Below, piece after piece: positions 17,648-25,433 of a DNA stretch of 64,000 bases. The notes below the pieces were generated by a model. The model was not told the DNA's origin, did no database searches, and worked only from the letters and a program-made list of their open reading frames with translations. The stretch's first letter is position 1; each line of letters opens with the position of its first letter. The position numbers and the translations under genes were made by a program. Source of the stretch: Oscillospiraceae bacterium (GTDB lineage Bacteria > Bacillota > Clostridia > Oscillospirales > Oscillospiraceae); NCBI GenBank assembly GCA_017440925.1, contig JAFSAP010000001.1:19609-83608 (forward strand), written 5' to 3'.

Positions 17648-18240
17648 TGAAGAAGAGAATTGCGGTTCTGGTATCCGGCGGCGGCACCAACCTGCAGGCT
17701 CTGCTGGAGGCAGAGGAAGCTGGTAAAATCCCTCACGGCGAGATCGCCATGGTCATTTCCAACAACCCCAATGCCTACGCCCTGGAACGGGCAAAGAACT
17801 TCGGCGTTCCCGCTGCCTGCATCAACAAAAAGGAGCTGGGTTCCCAAGCTGCCTTTGAAGCACAGCTCCAGGCTGTGCTGGAGCGCAACGGCACCGACCT
17901 CATCATTCTGGCAGGCTTCATGTGCATCCTGTCCGAGAACTTCACCAGCAAGTGGCCCAAGCGGATCATCAATGTGCATCCCGCACTGATCCCCAGCTTC
18001 TGCGGCGAAGGCTACTACGGACTGCGGGTACACCAGGCTGCCCTGGATTACGGTGTGAAGGTCACCGGCGCTACTGTACATTTTGTCAATGAGATCCCCG
18101 ACGGCGGCGAGATCATCGCTCAGAAGGCCGTCTATATCGAAGAAGGCGACACCCCCGAAATTCTGCAGCGCCGGGTTATGGAGCAGGCCGAATGGATCCT
18201 GCTGCCGGAAGCTGCTGAAAAGGTCTGCGCTTCTCTGTAA
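17647..18240 (+). CDS. purN: Phosphoribosylglycinamide formyltransferase (GAR transformylase 1)
   Basis: Transfers formyl from 10-formyl-tetrahydrofolate to GAR (purine step 3). 197 residues. VSGGGTNLQALL (residues 9-20) binds the GAR phosphate; the catalytic triad lies in INVHPALIPSF (Asn, His) and the later PDGGEII with Asp. This step uses the folate whose shortage the ZTP riboswitch senses. The TAA stop merges with the left edge of a family A repeat element. Confidence 0.97.
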   Translation: MKKRIAVLVSGGGTNLQALLEAEEAGKIPHGEIAMVISNNPNAYALERAKNFGVPAACINKKELGSQAAFEAQLQAVLERNGTDLIILAGFMCILSENFTSKWPKRIINVHPALIPSFCGEGYYGLRVHQAALDYGVKVTGATVHFVNEIPDGGEIIAQKAVYIEEGDTPEILQRRVMEQAEWILLPEAAEKVCASL

Positions 18241-18360
18241 AAGCCTTCCCCTTGAGGGGAAGGTGGCTCGCCGAAGGCGAGACGGATGAGGTGTTTCCCC
18301 ATTCTCTTATCCACCTCATCAGTCAGCTTCGCTGACAGCTTCTCCTCAAGGAGAAGCCTT
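18240..18360. repeat. Intergenic repeat family A, copy 2 (MITE-like)
   Basis: It begins AAAGCCTTCCCCTTGAGG and ends CAAGGAGAAGCCTT, with the shared inner blocks GATGAGGTG and CACCTCATCAGTCAGC; the centre is shorter than in the 5294 copy. It lies between purN and purO inside the purine operon and contains no ORF. Its stem-loops would be transcribed within the mRNA. Confidence 0.75.
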
Positions 18361-18388
18361 GTGTTCTCAAAATAAGGAGGATATACCA

Positions 18389-19102
18389 ATGAACGTTTAT
18401 GAAATCAAGTCCATGGCTGAGCGCCTGGACGGCAATACCTATCCCGGCCGCGGCATCGTCCTGGGCGTTACCGAGGATGGCAAGCAGGCTGTAGCTGCCT
18501 ACTTCATCATGGGCCGCTCCGTCAACTCCCGCAACCGTGTCTTCATCCAGGAGAAGGACGGTATCCGTACCGAGGCCCACGATCCCGCTCTCATGAAGGA
18601 TCCCCACCTCATCATCTACCATCCCGTCCGGGAACTGGGCAACGGTCTGATCGTTACCAACGGTGACCAGACTGACACCATCTGGGAGTTCGCTGCCCGT
18701 GGCGAAAGCTGGGAAGCTGCCCTGCGGACCCGCCAGTTTGAAGACGACGGCCCCAACTGGACTCCCCGTATCTCCGGCCTGCAGGCTGGTGACGGCTCCT
18801 ACAAGATGTCCATTCTGAAGGCTGCCGATCCCGAAGGCAATGCCTGCGCCCGCTTCTTCTGGGAGTACCCCGCCACTGCCGGTCTGGGCCACTTCCTGCA
18901 TACCTATGTCTGCGATGGCACCCCCGTGATCCCCACCTTCCAGGGTGAGCCCGAGCGTGTCTCCATTCCTGCTGACATCGATGCATTCACCAATGAACTG
19001 TGGACCAACCTGGACGAGAACAACAAGATCTCCCTGTTCGTCCGTTACACCGATATCGCCACCGGCGAATATGAGCAGCGGATCATCAACAAGCACTGCT
19101 AA
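18389..19102 (+). CDS. purO: IMP cyclohydrolase, PurO-like (stand-alone)
   Basis: Cyclises FAICAR to IMP, the last step of purine synthesis. The 237-residue protein resembles the stand-alone cyclohydrolase family first known from archaea (PurO), not the N-terminal domain of PurH. Typical features: N-terminal YPGRGIVLG, the NSRNRVF segment, HDPALMKDPHLIIYHP and NGDQTDTI. Start 18389 is chosen for AAGGAGG 9 nt upstream; the longer frame would begin inside the repeat. It lies directly before the AICAR transformylase, so both halves of PurH function are encoded by separate adjacent genes. Confidence 0.88.
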   Translation: MNVYEIKSMAERLDGNTYPGRGIVLGVTEDGKQAVAAYFIMGRSVNSRNRVFIQEKDGIRTEAHDPALMKDPHLIIYHPVRELGNGLIVTNGDQTDTIWEFAARGESWEAALRTRQFEDDGPNWTPRISGLQAGDGSYKMSILKAADPEGNACARFFWEYPATAGLGHFLHTYVCDGTPVIPTFQGEPERVSIPADIDAFTNELWTNLDENNKISLFVRYTDIATGEYEQRIINKHC

Positions 19103-19121
19103 TAAAGGAGTTTAAAGAGAA

Positions 19122-20306
19122 ATGAAGAATTTTGAGCTGAAGTATGGCTGCAACCCCAACCAGAAGCCCGCTTCCCTGTATATGCATGACGGCAGCGATC
19201 TGCCCATCACCATTCTCAACGGCCGCCCCGGCTACATCAATTTCATGGACGCACTGAACTCCTGGCAGCTGGTCAAGGAACTGAAGGAAGCCACCGGGCT
19301 TAGCTGTGCAACCTCTTTCAAGCATGTCTCCCCCACCTCCGCCGCTGTTGGCAAGCCCCTGCCCATCGAGCTGAAGAAGGCCTGCTTTGTGGAGGATGTG
19401 GAAGGCCTGGACGAGAACCCCCTGGCCTGCGCATACGTCCGCGCCCGTGGCGCCGACCGTCTGTGCTCCTTCGGCGACTGGGTGGCTCTGTCCGACGTCT
19501 GCGACGAAATGACTGCCAAGCTGATCCAGCCCGAAGTTTCCGACGGTGTCATCGCTCCCGGCTACACCGAGGAAGCTCTGGCCATTCTGAAGTCCAAGCG
19601 CAAGGGCGGCTACAACGTCGTTGCCATTGACCCCAACTATGTTCCTGCTGAACAGGAGCACAAGCAGATCTTCGGCATCACCTTTGAGCAGGGCCGCAAC
19701 AACTTTAAGATCGGCGAACACCTGCTGCAGAACATTGTTACTGCCAACAAGGAACTGCCCGAGAGCGCAAAGATCGACCTGATCGTTTCTCTGATCACTC
19801 TGAAGTACACCCAGTCCAACTCCGTCTGCTTCGCTTACGACGGCCAGGCCATCGGTGTCGGCGCCGGCCAGCAGTCCAGAGTTCACTGCGTCCGTCTGGC
19901 TGGCGGCAAGGCTGACACCTGGTTCCTGCGCCAGCATCCCAAGACCCTGAATCTGCCCTTCCGCGCTGATCTGGGCCGTCCCGGCCGTGACAACGTCATC
20001 GACGGCTACATCAACGGCAACGAAGAAGATGTCTGCGCTGAGGGCATCTGGCAGAACTACTTCACCGAGCGTCCCGAGCCTCTGACCGCAGAGGAAAAGC
20101 GGGCATGGCTGGATTCCCGGGATGCTGTTGCCCTGGGCAGTGATGCCTTCTTCCCCTTCCCCGACTCTGTCAAGCGCGGCGTTGCCTCCGGTGTCAAGTA
20201 CATCGCTGAGCCCGGCGGCTCCATCCGTGATGACCTGGTTATCGAAGAGTGCGACAAGAACGGCATCGTCATGGCCTTCACCGGTATGCGTCTGTTCCAC
20301 CACTAA
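19122..20306 (+). CDS. Stand-alone AICAR formyltransferase (PurH/ATIC C-terminal type)
   Basis: Transfers formyl from 10-formyl-tetrahydrofolate to AICAR (ZMP), giving FAICAR. 394 residues, covering only the transformylase part of PurH with no cyclohydrolase domain. By memory it matches the vertebrate ATIC transformylase domain closely: YGCNPNQKPASLY, the catalytic pair in SFKHVSPTSAAVG, ARGADRLCSFGDWVALSDV, VKYTQSNSVC, GAGQQSRVHC, SDAFFPFPDSV and a C-terminal LFHH. The SD is TAAAGGAG. Its substrate ZMP is the precursor of the ligand sensed by the leader riboswitch. Confidence 0.93.
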   Translation: MKNFELKYGCNPNQKPASLYMHDGSDLPITILNGRPGYINFMDALNSWQLVKELKEATGLSCATSFKHVSPTSAAVGKPLPIELKKACFVEDVEGLDENPLACAYVRARGADRLCSFGDWVALSDVCDEMTAKLIQPEVSDGVIAPGYTEEALAILKSKRKGGYNVVAIDPNYVPAEQEHKQIFGITFEQGRNNFKIGEHLLQNIVTANKELPESAKIDLIVSLITLKYTQSNSVCFAYDGQAIGVGAGQQSRVHCVRLAGGKADTWFLRQHPKTLNLPFRADLGRPGRDNVIDGYINGNEEDVCAEGIWQNYFTERPEPLTAEEKRAWLDSRDAVALGSDAFFPFPDSVKRGVASGVKYIAEPGGSIRDDLVIEECDKNGIVMAFTGMRLFHH

Positions 20307-20316
20307 GATTTCACCT

Positions 20317-20346
20317 CAGGGGACAGCCCAAAAGGGCTGCCCCCTG
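20317..20346 (+). terminator. Intercistronic hairpin upstream of purD
   Basis: CAGGGGACAGCCC-AAAA-GGGCTGCCCCCTG, 12 paired positions with one mismatch. No U-tract follows, so it is more likely an RNA stabiliser or pause site than a full terminator. Confidence 0.45.
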
Positions 20347-20393
20347 TCGGTGCGTTTTGAGAGACCCCAAAAACACCTATTTAGGAGTATTAT

Positions 20394-21659
20394 ATGAAGC
20401 TTTTAGTTGTCGGCGGTGGTGGCCGTGAGCACACCATCATCCGCTATCTGAAGAAGAATCCGGAAGTTGAAACCATTTTTGCTTGCCCCGGCAACGGCGG
20501 CATGGCAGAAGAAGCTGTCTGCACCGGCATCGGTGCCACCGATATTGAAAAGATCGTGGCTTTTGCAGTAGAGAACGCCATTGACTATGCCGTGGTTGCT
20601 CCCGACGATCCTTTGGTCTTAGGCTGCGTGGACGCTCTGAATGAAAAGGGCATCCCCTGCTTCGGCCCCAAGGCAAACGCTGCCATTATCGAGGGCAGTA
20701 AGGTCTTTTCCAAGAATTTGATGAAGAAGTACGGCATCCCCACTGCCCAGTACGAAGTATTTGAGGACATGGAAGCTGCCCTCCGCTATCTGGAAACTGC
20801 TCCTATCCCCACCGTGGTCAAGGCTGACGGTCTGGCACTGGGCAAGGGCGTTATCATCGCCATGACCCGGGACGAGGCCAAGGCTGCTGTCCGGGACATG
20901 ATGGAAGGTGGCATCTTCGGCAAGTCCGGCAGCCGTGTTGTCATCGAAGAGTTCCTCACCGGTCCCGAGGTTTCCGTCCTGGCCTTTACTGACGGCAAGG
21001 TGGTCAAGCCCATGGTTTCCTCCATGGACCATAAGCGCGTTGGCGACAATGACACCGGTCTCAACACCGGCGGCATGGGCACCATCGCCCCCAATCCCTA
21101 CTACACCGAGGCCATTGCTGAGGAGTGCATGAATACCATCTTCCTGCCCACCATTAACGCCATGAATGCCGAGGGCCGCACCTTCCAGGGCTGCCTGTAC
21201 TACGGTCTGATGCTGACGCCCAATGGCCCCAAGGTCATTGAGTACAACTGCCGCTTCGGTGATCCCGAGACCCAGGTCGTCCTGCCTCTGCTGGAAAGCG
21301 ACCTGCTGACCATTATGCGCTCCTGCACCAATGGCACTCTGGCAGAAACTGAGGTCAAGTTTGCCGATAAGCACGCATGCTGCGTCATTCTTGCCTCCAA
21401 CGGCTATCCCCAGTCCTACAAGAAGGGCTTCGAGATCACCATGACAGAAGAAGCCAAGGCACACACCTTCGTGGCTGGCGGCGCCCTCAAGGATGGCAAG
21501 CTGGTCACCTCCGGCGGCCGTGTCACCGGCACCACCGCCATTGCCGGTTCTCTGGAAGAAGCCATCAAGGAGGCTTACCGCATCTCTGACGGCGTGCAGT
21601 TCGAAGGCGCTTACCGCCGCTCTGACATCGGTCAGCGCGCTCTGCAGGCCCTGAAATAA
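20394..21659 (+). CDS. purD: Phosphoribosylamine-glycine ligase (GAR synthetase)
   Basis: ATP-grasp enzyme joining phosphoribosylamine (the PurF product) with glycine, step 2 of purine synthesis. 421 residues, normal length. N-terminal LLVVGGGGREHTI, the CPGNGGMA segment, the ATP-grasp loop (TVVKADGLALGKGV) and the metal-binding C-terminal part (EYNCRFGDPETQVV) are intact. It follows AICAR formyltransferase by 87 nt including a hairpin, and precedes purL by 35 nt. Confidence 0.97.
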   Translation: MKLLVVGGGGREHTIIRYLKKNPEVETIFACPGNGGMAEEAVCTGIGATDIEKIVAFAVENAIDYAVVAPDDPLVLGCVDALNEKGIPCFGPKANAAIIEGSKVFSKNLMKKYGIPTAQYEVFEDMEAALRYLETAPIPTVVKADGLALGKGVIIAMTRDEAKAAVRDMMEGGIFGKSGSRVVIEEFLTGPEVSVLAFTDGKVVKPMVSSMDHKRVGDNDTGLNTGGMGTIAPNPYYTEAIAEECMNTIFLPTINAMNAEGRTFQGCLYYGLMLTPNGPKVIEYNCRFGDPETQVVLPLLESDLLTIMRSCTNGTLAETEVKFADKHACCVILASNGYPQSYKKGFEITMTEEAKAHTFVAGGALKDGKLVTSGGRVTGTTAIAGSLEEAIKEAYRISDGVQFEGAYRRSDIGQRALQALK

Positions 21660-21694
21660 AGACAAATAACGAGACATAGGAGGAATTTAATCCC

Positions 21695-24600
21695 ATGGTT
21701 TATCGCGTATATGTTGAGAAAAAGAAGGGACAGACCCACGAAGCTGACAGCCTCCTGCATGAGATCCAGGACTTCCTGCAAATCGATAGCCTGGAAGCTG
21801 TTCGCGTGCTGAACCGCTACGACGCAGAAAACATTGAAGAAAGCCTCTTCACCTATTGCATCAACACTGTCTTCTCCGAGCCCCAGGTTGACAACGTCAG
21901 CTACGAAGTTCCCACCGGCGACGTGGTCTTTGCTGTAGAGCCCCTGCCCGGTCAGTACGACCAGAGAGCTGACTCCGCCGCACAGTGCATCCAGATTATT
22001 TCCCAGGGCGACCGCCCCACCATTCGCACCGCCAAGGTCTACGTCCTCACCGGCGATCTGACCGCGGAAGCCATCGCTGCCATCAAGAAGCACGTCATCA
22101 ACGCTGTGGAAAGCCGGGAAGCTTCCCTGGAGACCTATGAAACTCTGGCTGTGGAATACGCCATTCCCGAGACCGTCGCCACCATCGATGGCTTCATCAC
22201 CATGGACGAAGCAGCTCTGGCAGAATTGCTGGACAAGCTGGGCCTTGCCATGGATCTGGATGACCTCAAGTTCCTGCAGAACTACTTTGCCAGCGAGGAG
22301 CACCGGGATCCCACCATCACCGAGATCCGCGTGGTTGACACCTATTGGTCCGACCACTGCCGTCATACTACCTTCTCCACCCACCTGGACAATATCCGTA
22401 TCCACGACGCCGATGTGCAGGAAGCCTACAACCGTTACCTGGCCGCCCGTGTGGAAGTTTACGGTGAAGAAAAGGCAGCGAAGCGTCCCCAGACCCTGAT
22501 GGACATTGCCACCATCGGCACCAAGACCCTCAAGAAGCGGGGCCTGCTGCCCGAACTGGACGAAAGCGAAGAGATCAACGCCTGCTCCATCCATGTCACC
22601 GCCACCGTCAACGGCGAGGATCAGGACTGGCTGCTGATGTTCAAGAACGAGACCCACAACCATCCCACCGAAATTGAGCCCTTCGGCGGCGCTGCCACCT
22701 GTATCGGCGGCTGCATCCGCGATCCCCTGTCCGGCCGCGCCTATGTCCACCAGGCCATGCGCGTCACTGGTGCAGGCGACCCCAGAAAGTCCCTCAGTGA
22801 GACCCTTCCCGGCAAGCTGCCCCAGAGAAAGCTGTGCCAGACTGCCGCAGCCGGTTACTCCTCCTACGGCAACCAGATCGGCCTGGCCACCGGCCATGTT
22901 GCCGAACTGTACCACGAAGGCTTTATCGCCAAGCGTCTGGAGTGCGGCGCTGTTGTGGCTGCCGCTCCTGCCTACAATGTCCGCCGGGAACGTCCCGATG
23001 CCGGCGACGTCATCATCCTGCTGGGCGGCCGTACCGGCCGTGACGGTATCGGCGGTGCCACCGGTTCCTCCAAGAGCCACAACCTGAAGTCTCTGACCAC
23101 CATGGCTTCCGAAGTTCAGAAGGGTAATGCACCCGAAGAACGTAAGATCCAGCGTCTGTTCCGTGACCCCAAGGTCACCCGTCTGATCAAGCGCTGCAAC
23201 GACTTCGGTGCAGGCGGTGTTTCCGTTGCCATCGGCGAGCTGGCTGACGGTCTGCGGATCGACCTGGATGCCGTCCGCAAGAAGTACGACGGTCTGGATG
23301 GCACCGAGCTGGCCATCTCTGAATCCCAGGAGCGTATGGCTGTTGTGGTGGAAGCCAAGGATGCTGACCAGTTCATCGCCTACGCCCAGGAAGAAAACCT
23401 GGAAGCCTACCGCGTGGCCGTTGTCACCGAGGAAGCCCGGATGGTCATGACCTGGAAGGGCAAGGAAATCGCCAACCTGTCCCGCGACTTTTTGAACACC
23501 AACGGCGCCGTGAAGCACGCCGCCATCGATGTTGCTGACCGCAAGGCTCCCGTCGGTTGCTGCTGCAGCGGCGACCTGCGCAGTATTGCCTCCAATCTGA
23601 AGTTCGCTTCCCAGCGTGGTCTGGTGGAGCGCTTCGATGCCACCATCGGTGCCGGCTCCGTGCTGATGCCCTTCGGCGGTAAGAAGCAGGCTACCCCCAC
23701 CCAGGCTATGGCTGCCAAGCTGCCTGTCCTGCCCGGTGAAGTAACCGACCAGGCCAGCCTGTTCGCCTGGGGCTGCGATCCCGACCTGCTGTCTGCTGAT
23801 CCCTATGTGGGCGCACAGGCCAGCATCATCTCCTCTGTAGCCAAGGTGGTTGCTGCCGGCGGCGACTACAAGAAGGTCTATCTGACCCTGCAGGAGTTCT
23901 TCGAGAAGCTGAAGACTGAGCCCGCCCGCTGGGGCAAGCCTTTCCAGGCACTGCTGGGCGCTCTGGAGGCACAGCTGGGTCTGAACGCCGCTGCCATCGG
24001 CGGCAAGGACTCCATGTCCGGCACCTTCCTGGACAAGGATGTGCCCCCCACCCTGATCTCCTTCGCCATCGCTCCTCTGAAGGACAGCGAGGTCATTTCC
24101 AACGAATTTAAGGCAGCCGGCCATCCCGTCTACCTGTTCAAGGCAAATGCCATGAATGACTACGAAGGTCTGAAGGCTGCCTGGGATCAGTTCCATGCTC
24201 TGTGCCAGGCCGGTAAGGTCAAGGCTGCCTGGGCTGTGGACGGCGGCGGTATTGCCGAGGCTGTTATGAAGATGTCCTTCGGTAACGCCATCGGCTTCAA
24301 GGCTGACCCCAATGCTGCTCTGAGCTATGGCGCCGCCTACGGCCAGATCCTTGCCGAACTGACCGAGGAGATCGAAGGTGCTGAGCGCATCGGCTGGACC
24401 ACCGCTGATGAAACCATCACCTATGGCAACGAGACTGTTTCCATCGAAGAGCTGTACAAGCTGAATACTGCAGTTCTGGAGAACGTCTATCCCACCGAGA
24501 CTGTGGAAACCAAGGACGAGATCCCCGCCTTCTCCTACGAAGGCACCGTCTCCCTGGCTCCTGCCATCAAGGTTGCCAAGCCCAAGGTTCTGATCCCCGT

Positions 24601-25375
24601 ATTCCCCGGCACCAACTGCGAATTCGACTCCGCCCGTGCTGTCATGGCTGCCGGCGCTGATGCTGAGATTGCTGTTATCCGCAACCTGACCGCAGATGAT
24701 GTTGCCCGCAGCGTAGAATCCGTTGCTGCAAAGATTGCCGACAGCCAGATGATTTTCATCCCCGGCGGCTTCTCCGGCGGCGACGAGCCCGATGGCTCCG
24801 CAAAGTTCATCACCGCCTTTTTCCGCAATCCCGCCATTAAAGAAGAAGTCATGCGTCTGCTGAACGAGCGCGACGGTCTGATCTGCGGTATCTGCAACGG
24901 CTTCCAGGCACTCATTAAGCTGGGTCTGGTTCCCTACGGCAAGATCATCGACACCGACGAGAACTGCCCCACTCTGACCTTCAACACCATCGCCCGCCAC
25001 CAGAGCCGCATCGTTCAGACCCGGGTTGCTTCCACCAAGTCTCCCTGGCTGAGCCTGATGAATGTTGGCGACATCGTCAATGTCCCCATCTCCCACGGTG
25101 AAGGCAAGTTCCTGGCTCCCGATGCGCTGATTCAGGAGCTGGCTGCAAACGGTCAGATCGCTACCCAGTACGTTGATCTGGACGGCAAGCCCACCATGGA
25201 CGCTGCCTTCAACCCCAATGGTTCCCTGTACGCCATCGAAGGCATCACCTCTCCCGATGGCCGTGTCATCGGCAAGATGGGCCACAGCGAGCGCTACAGC
25301 AACGGCTGCTACAAGAATGTGCCCGGCAACTACGACATCCAGATGTTCAAGGCTGCTGTCAAGTACTTCAAGTAA
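21695..25375 (+). CDS. purL: Phosphoribosylformylglycinamidine synthase, large single-chain form
   Basis: Converts FGAR, glutamine and ATP to FGAM (purine step 4). At 1226 residues it is the fused form with PurS-, PurL- and PurQ-like parts in one chain, as in E. coli and many Clostridia. Seen: linker-region TYWSDHCRHTTFS, the ATP site NETHNHPTEIEPFGGAATC, a second half-barrel KDSMSGTF, and the C-terminal glutaminase with nucleophile in GICNGFQAL and the His/Glu pair near PISHGEGKF. In contrast to PurF here, this glutaminase domain is intact. Last gene of the operon, closed by a strong terminator. Confidence 0.97.
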   Translation: MVYRVYVEKKKGQTHEADSLLHEIQDFLQIDSLEAVRVLNRYDAENIEESLFTYCINTVFSEPQVDNVSYEVPTGDVVFAVEPLPGQYDQRADSAAQCIQIISQGDRPTIRTAKVYVLTGDLTAEAIAAIKKHVINAVESREASLETYETLAVEYAIPETVATIDGFITMDEAALAELLDKLGLAMDLDDLKFLQNYFASEEHRDPTITEIRVVDTYWSDHCRHTTFSTHLDNIRIHDADVQEAYNRYLAARVEVYGEEKAAKRPQTLMDIATIGTKTLKKRGLLPELDESEEINACSIHVTATVNGEDQDWLLMFKNETHNHPTEIEPFGGAATCIGGCIRDPLSGRAYVHQAMRVTGAGDPRKSLSETLPGKLPQRKLCQTAAAGYSSYGNQIGLATGHVAELYHEGFIAKRLECGAVVAAAPAYNVRRERPDAGDVIILLGGRTGRDGIGGATGSSKSHNLKSLTTMASEVQKGNAPEERKIQRLFRDPKVTRLIKRCNDFGAGGVSVAIGELADGLRIDLDAVRKKYDGLDGTELAISESQERMAVVVEAKDADQFIAYAQEENLEAYRVAVVTEEARMVMTWKGKEIANLSRDFLNTNGAVKHAAIDVADRKAPVGCCCSGDLRSIASNLKFASQRGLVERFDATIGAGSVLMPFGGKKQATPTQAMAAKLPVLPGEVTDQASLFAWGCDPDLLSADPYVGAQASIISSVAKVVAAGGDYKKVYLTLQEFFEKLKTEPARWGKPFQALLGALEAQLGLNAAAIGGKDSMSGTFLDKDVPPTLISFAIAPLKDSEVISNEFKAAGHPVYLFKANAMNDYEGLKAAWDQFHALCQAGKVKAAWAVDGGGIAEAVMKMSFGNAIGFKADPNAALSYGAAYGQILAELTEEIEGAERIGWTTADETITYGNETVSIEELYKLNTAVLENVYPTETVETKDEIPAFSYEGTVSLAPAIKVAKPKVLIPVFPGTNCEFDSARAVMAAGADAEIAVIRNLTADDVARSVESVAAKIADSQMIFIPGGFSGGDEPDGSAKFITAFFRNPAIKEEVMRLLNERDGLICGICNGFQALIKLGLVPYGKIIDTDENCPTLTFNTIARHQSRIVQTRVASTKSPWLSLMNVGDIVNVPISHGEGKFLAPDALIQELAANGQIATQYVDLDGKPTMDAAFNPNGSLYAIEGITSPDGRVIGKMGHSERYSNGCYKNVPGNYDIQMFKAAVKYFK

Positions 25376-25388
25376 TCCCACAATGATG

Positions 25389-25430
25389 CAAAAATCCCGG
25401 ATGGCTTTCGCCATCCGGGATTTGATTTTA
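25389..25430 (+). terminator. Bidirectional terminator between purL and the TIR gene
   Basis: AAAAATCCCGGATGGC-TTTC-GCCATCCGGGATTTTGATTTT. A-tracts and T-tracts on both sides allow termination of purL rightward and of the TIR-PDZ gene leftward. Confidence 0.9.
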
Positions 25431-25433
25431 TGG

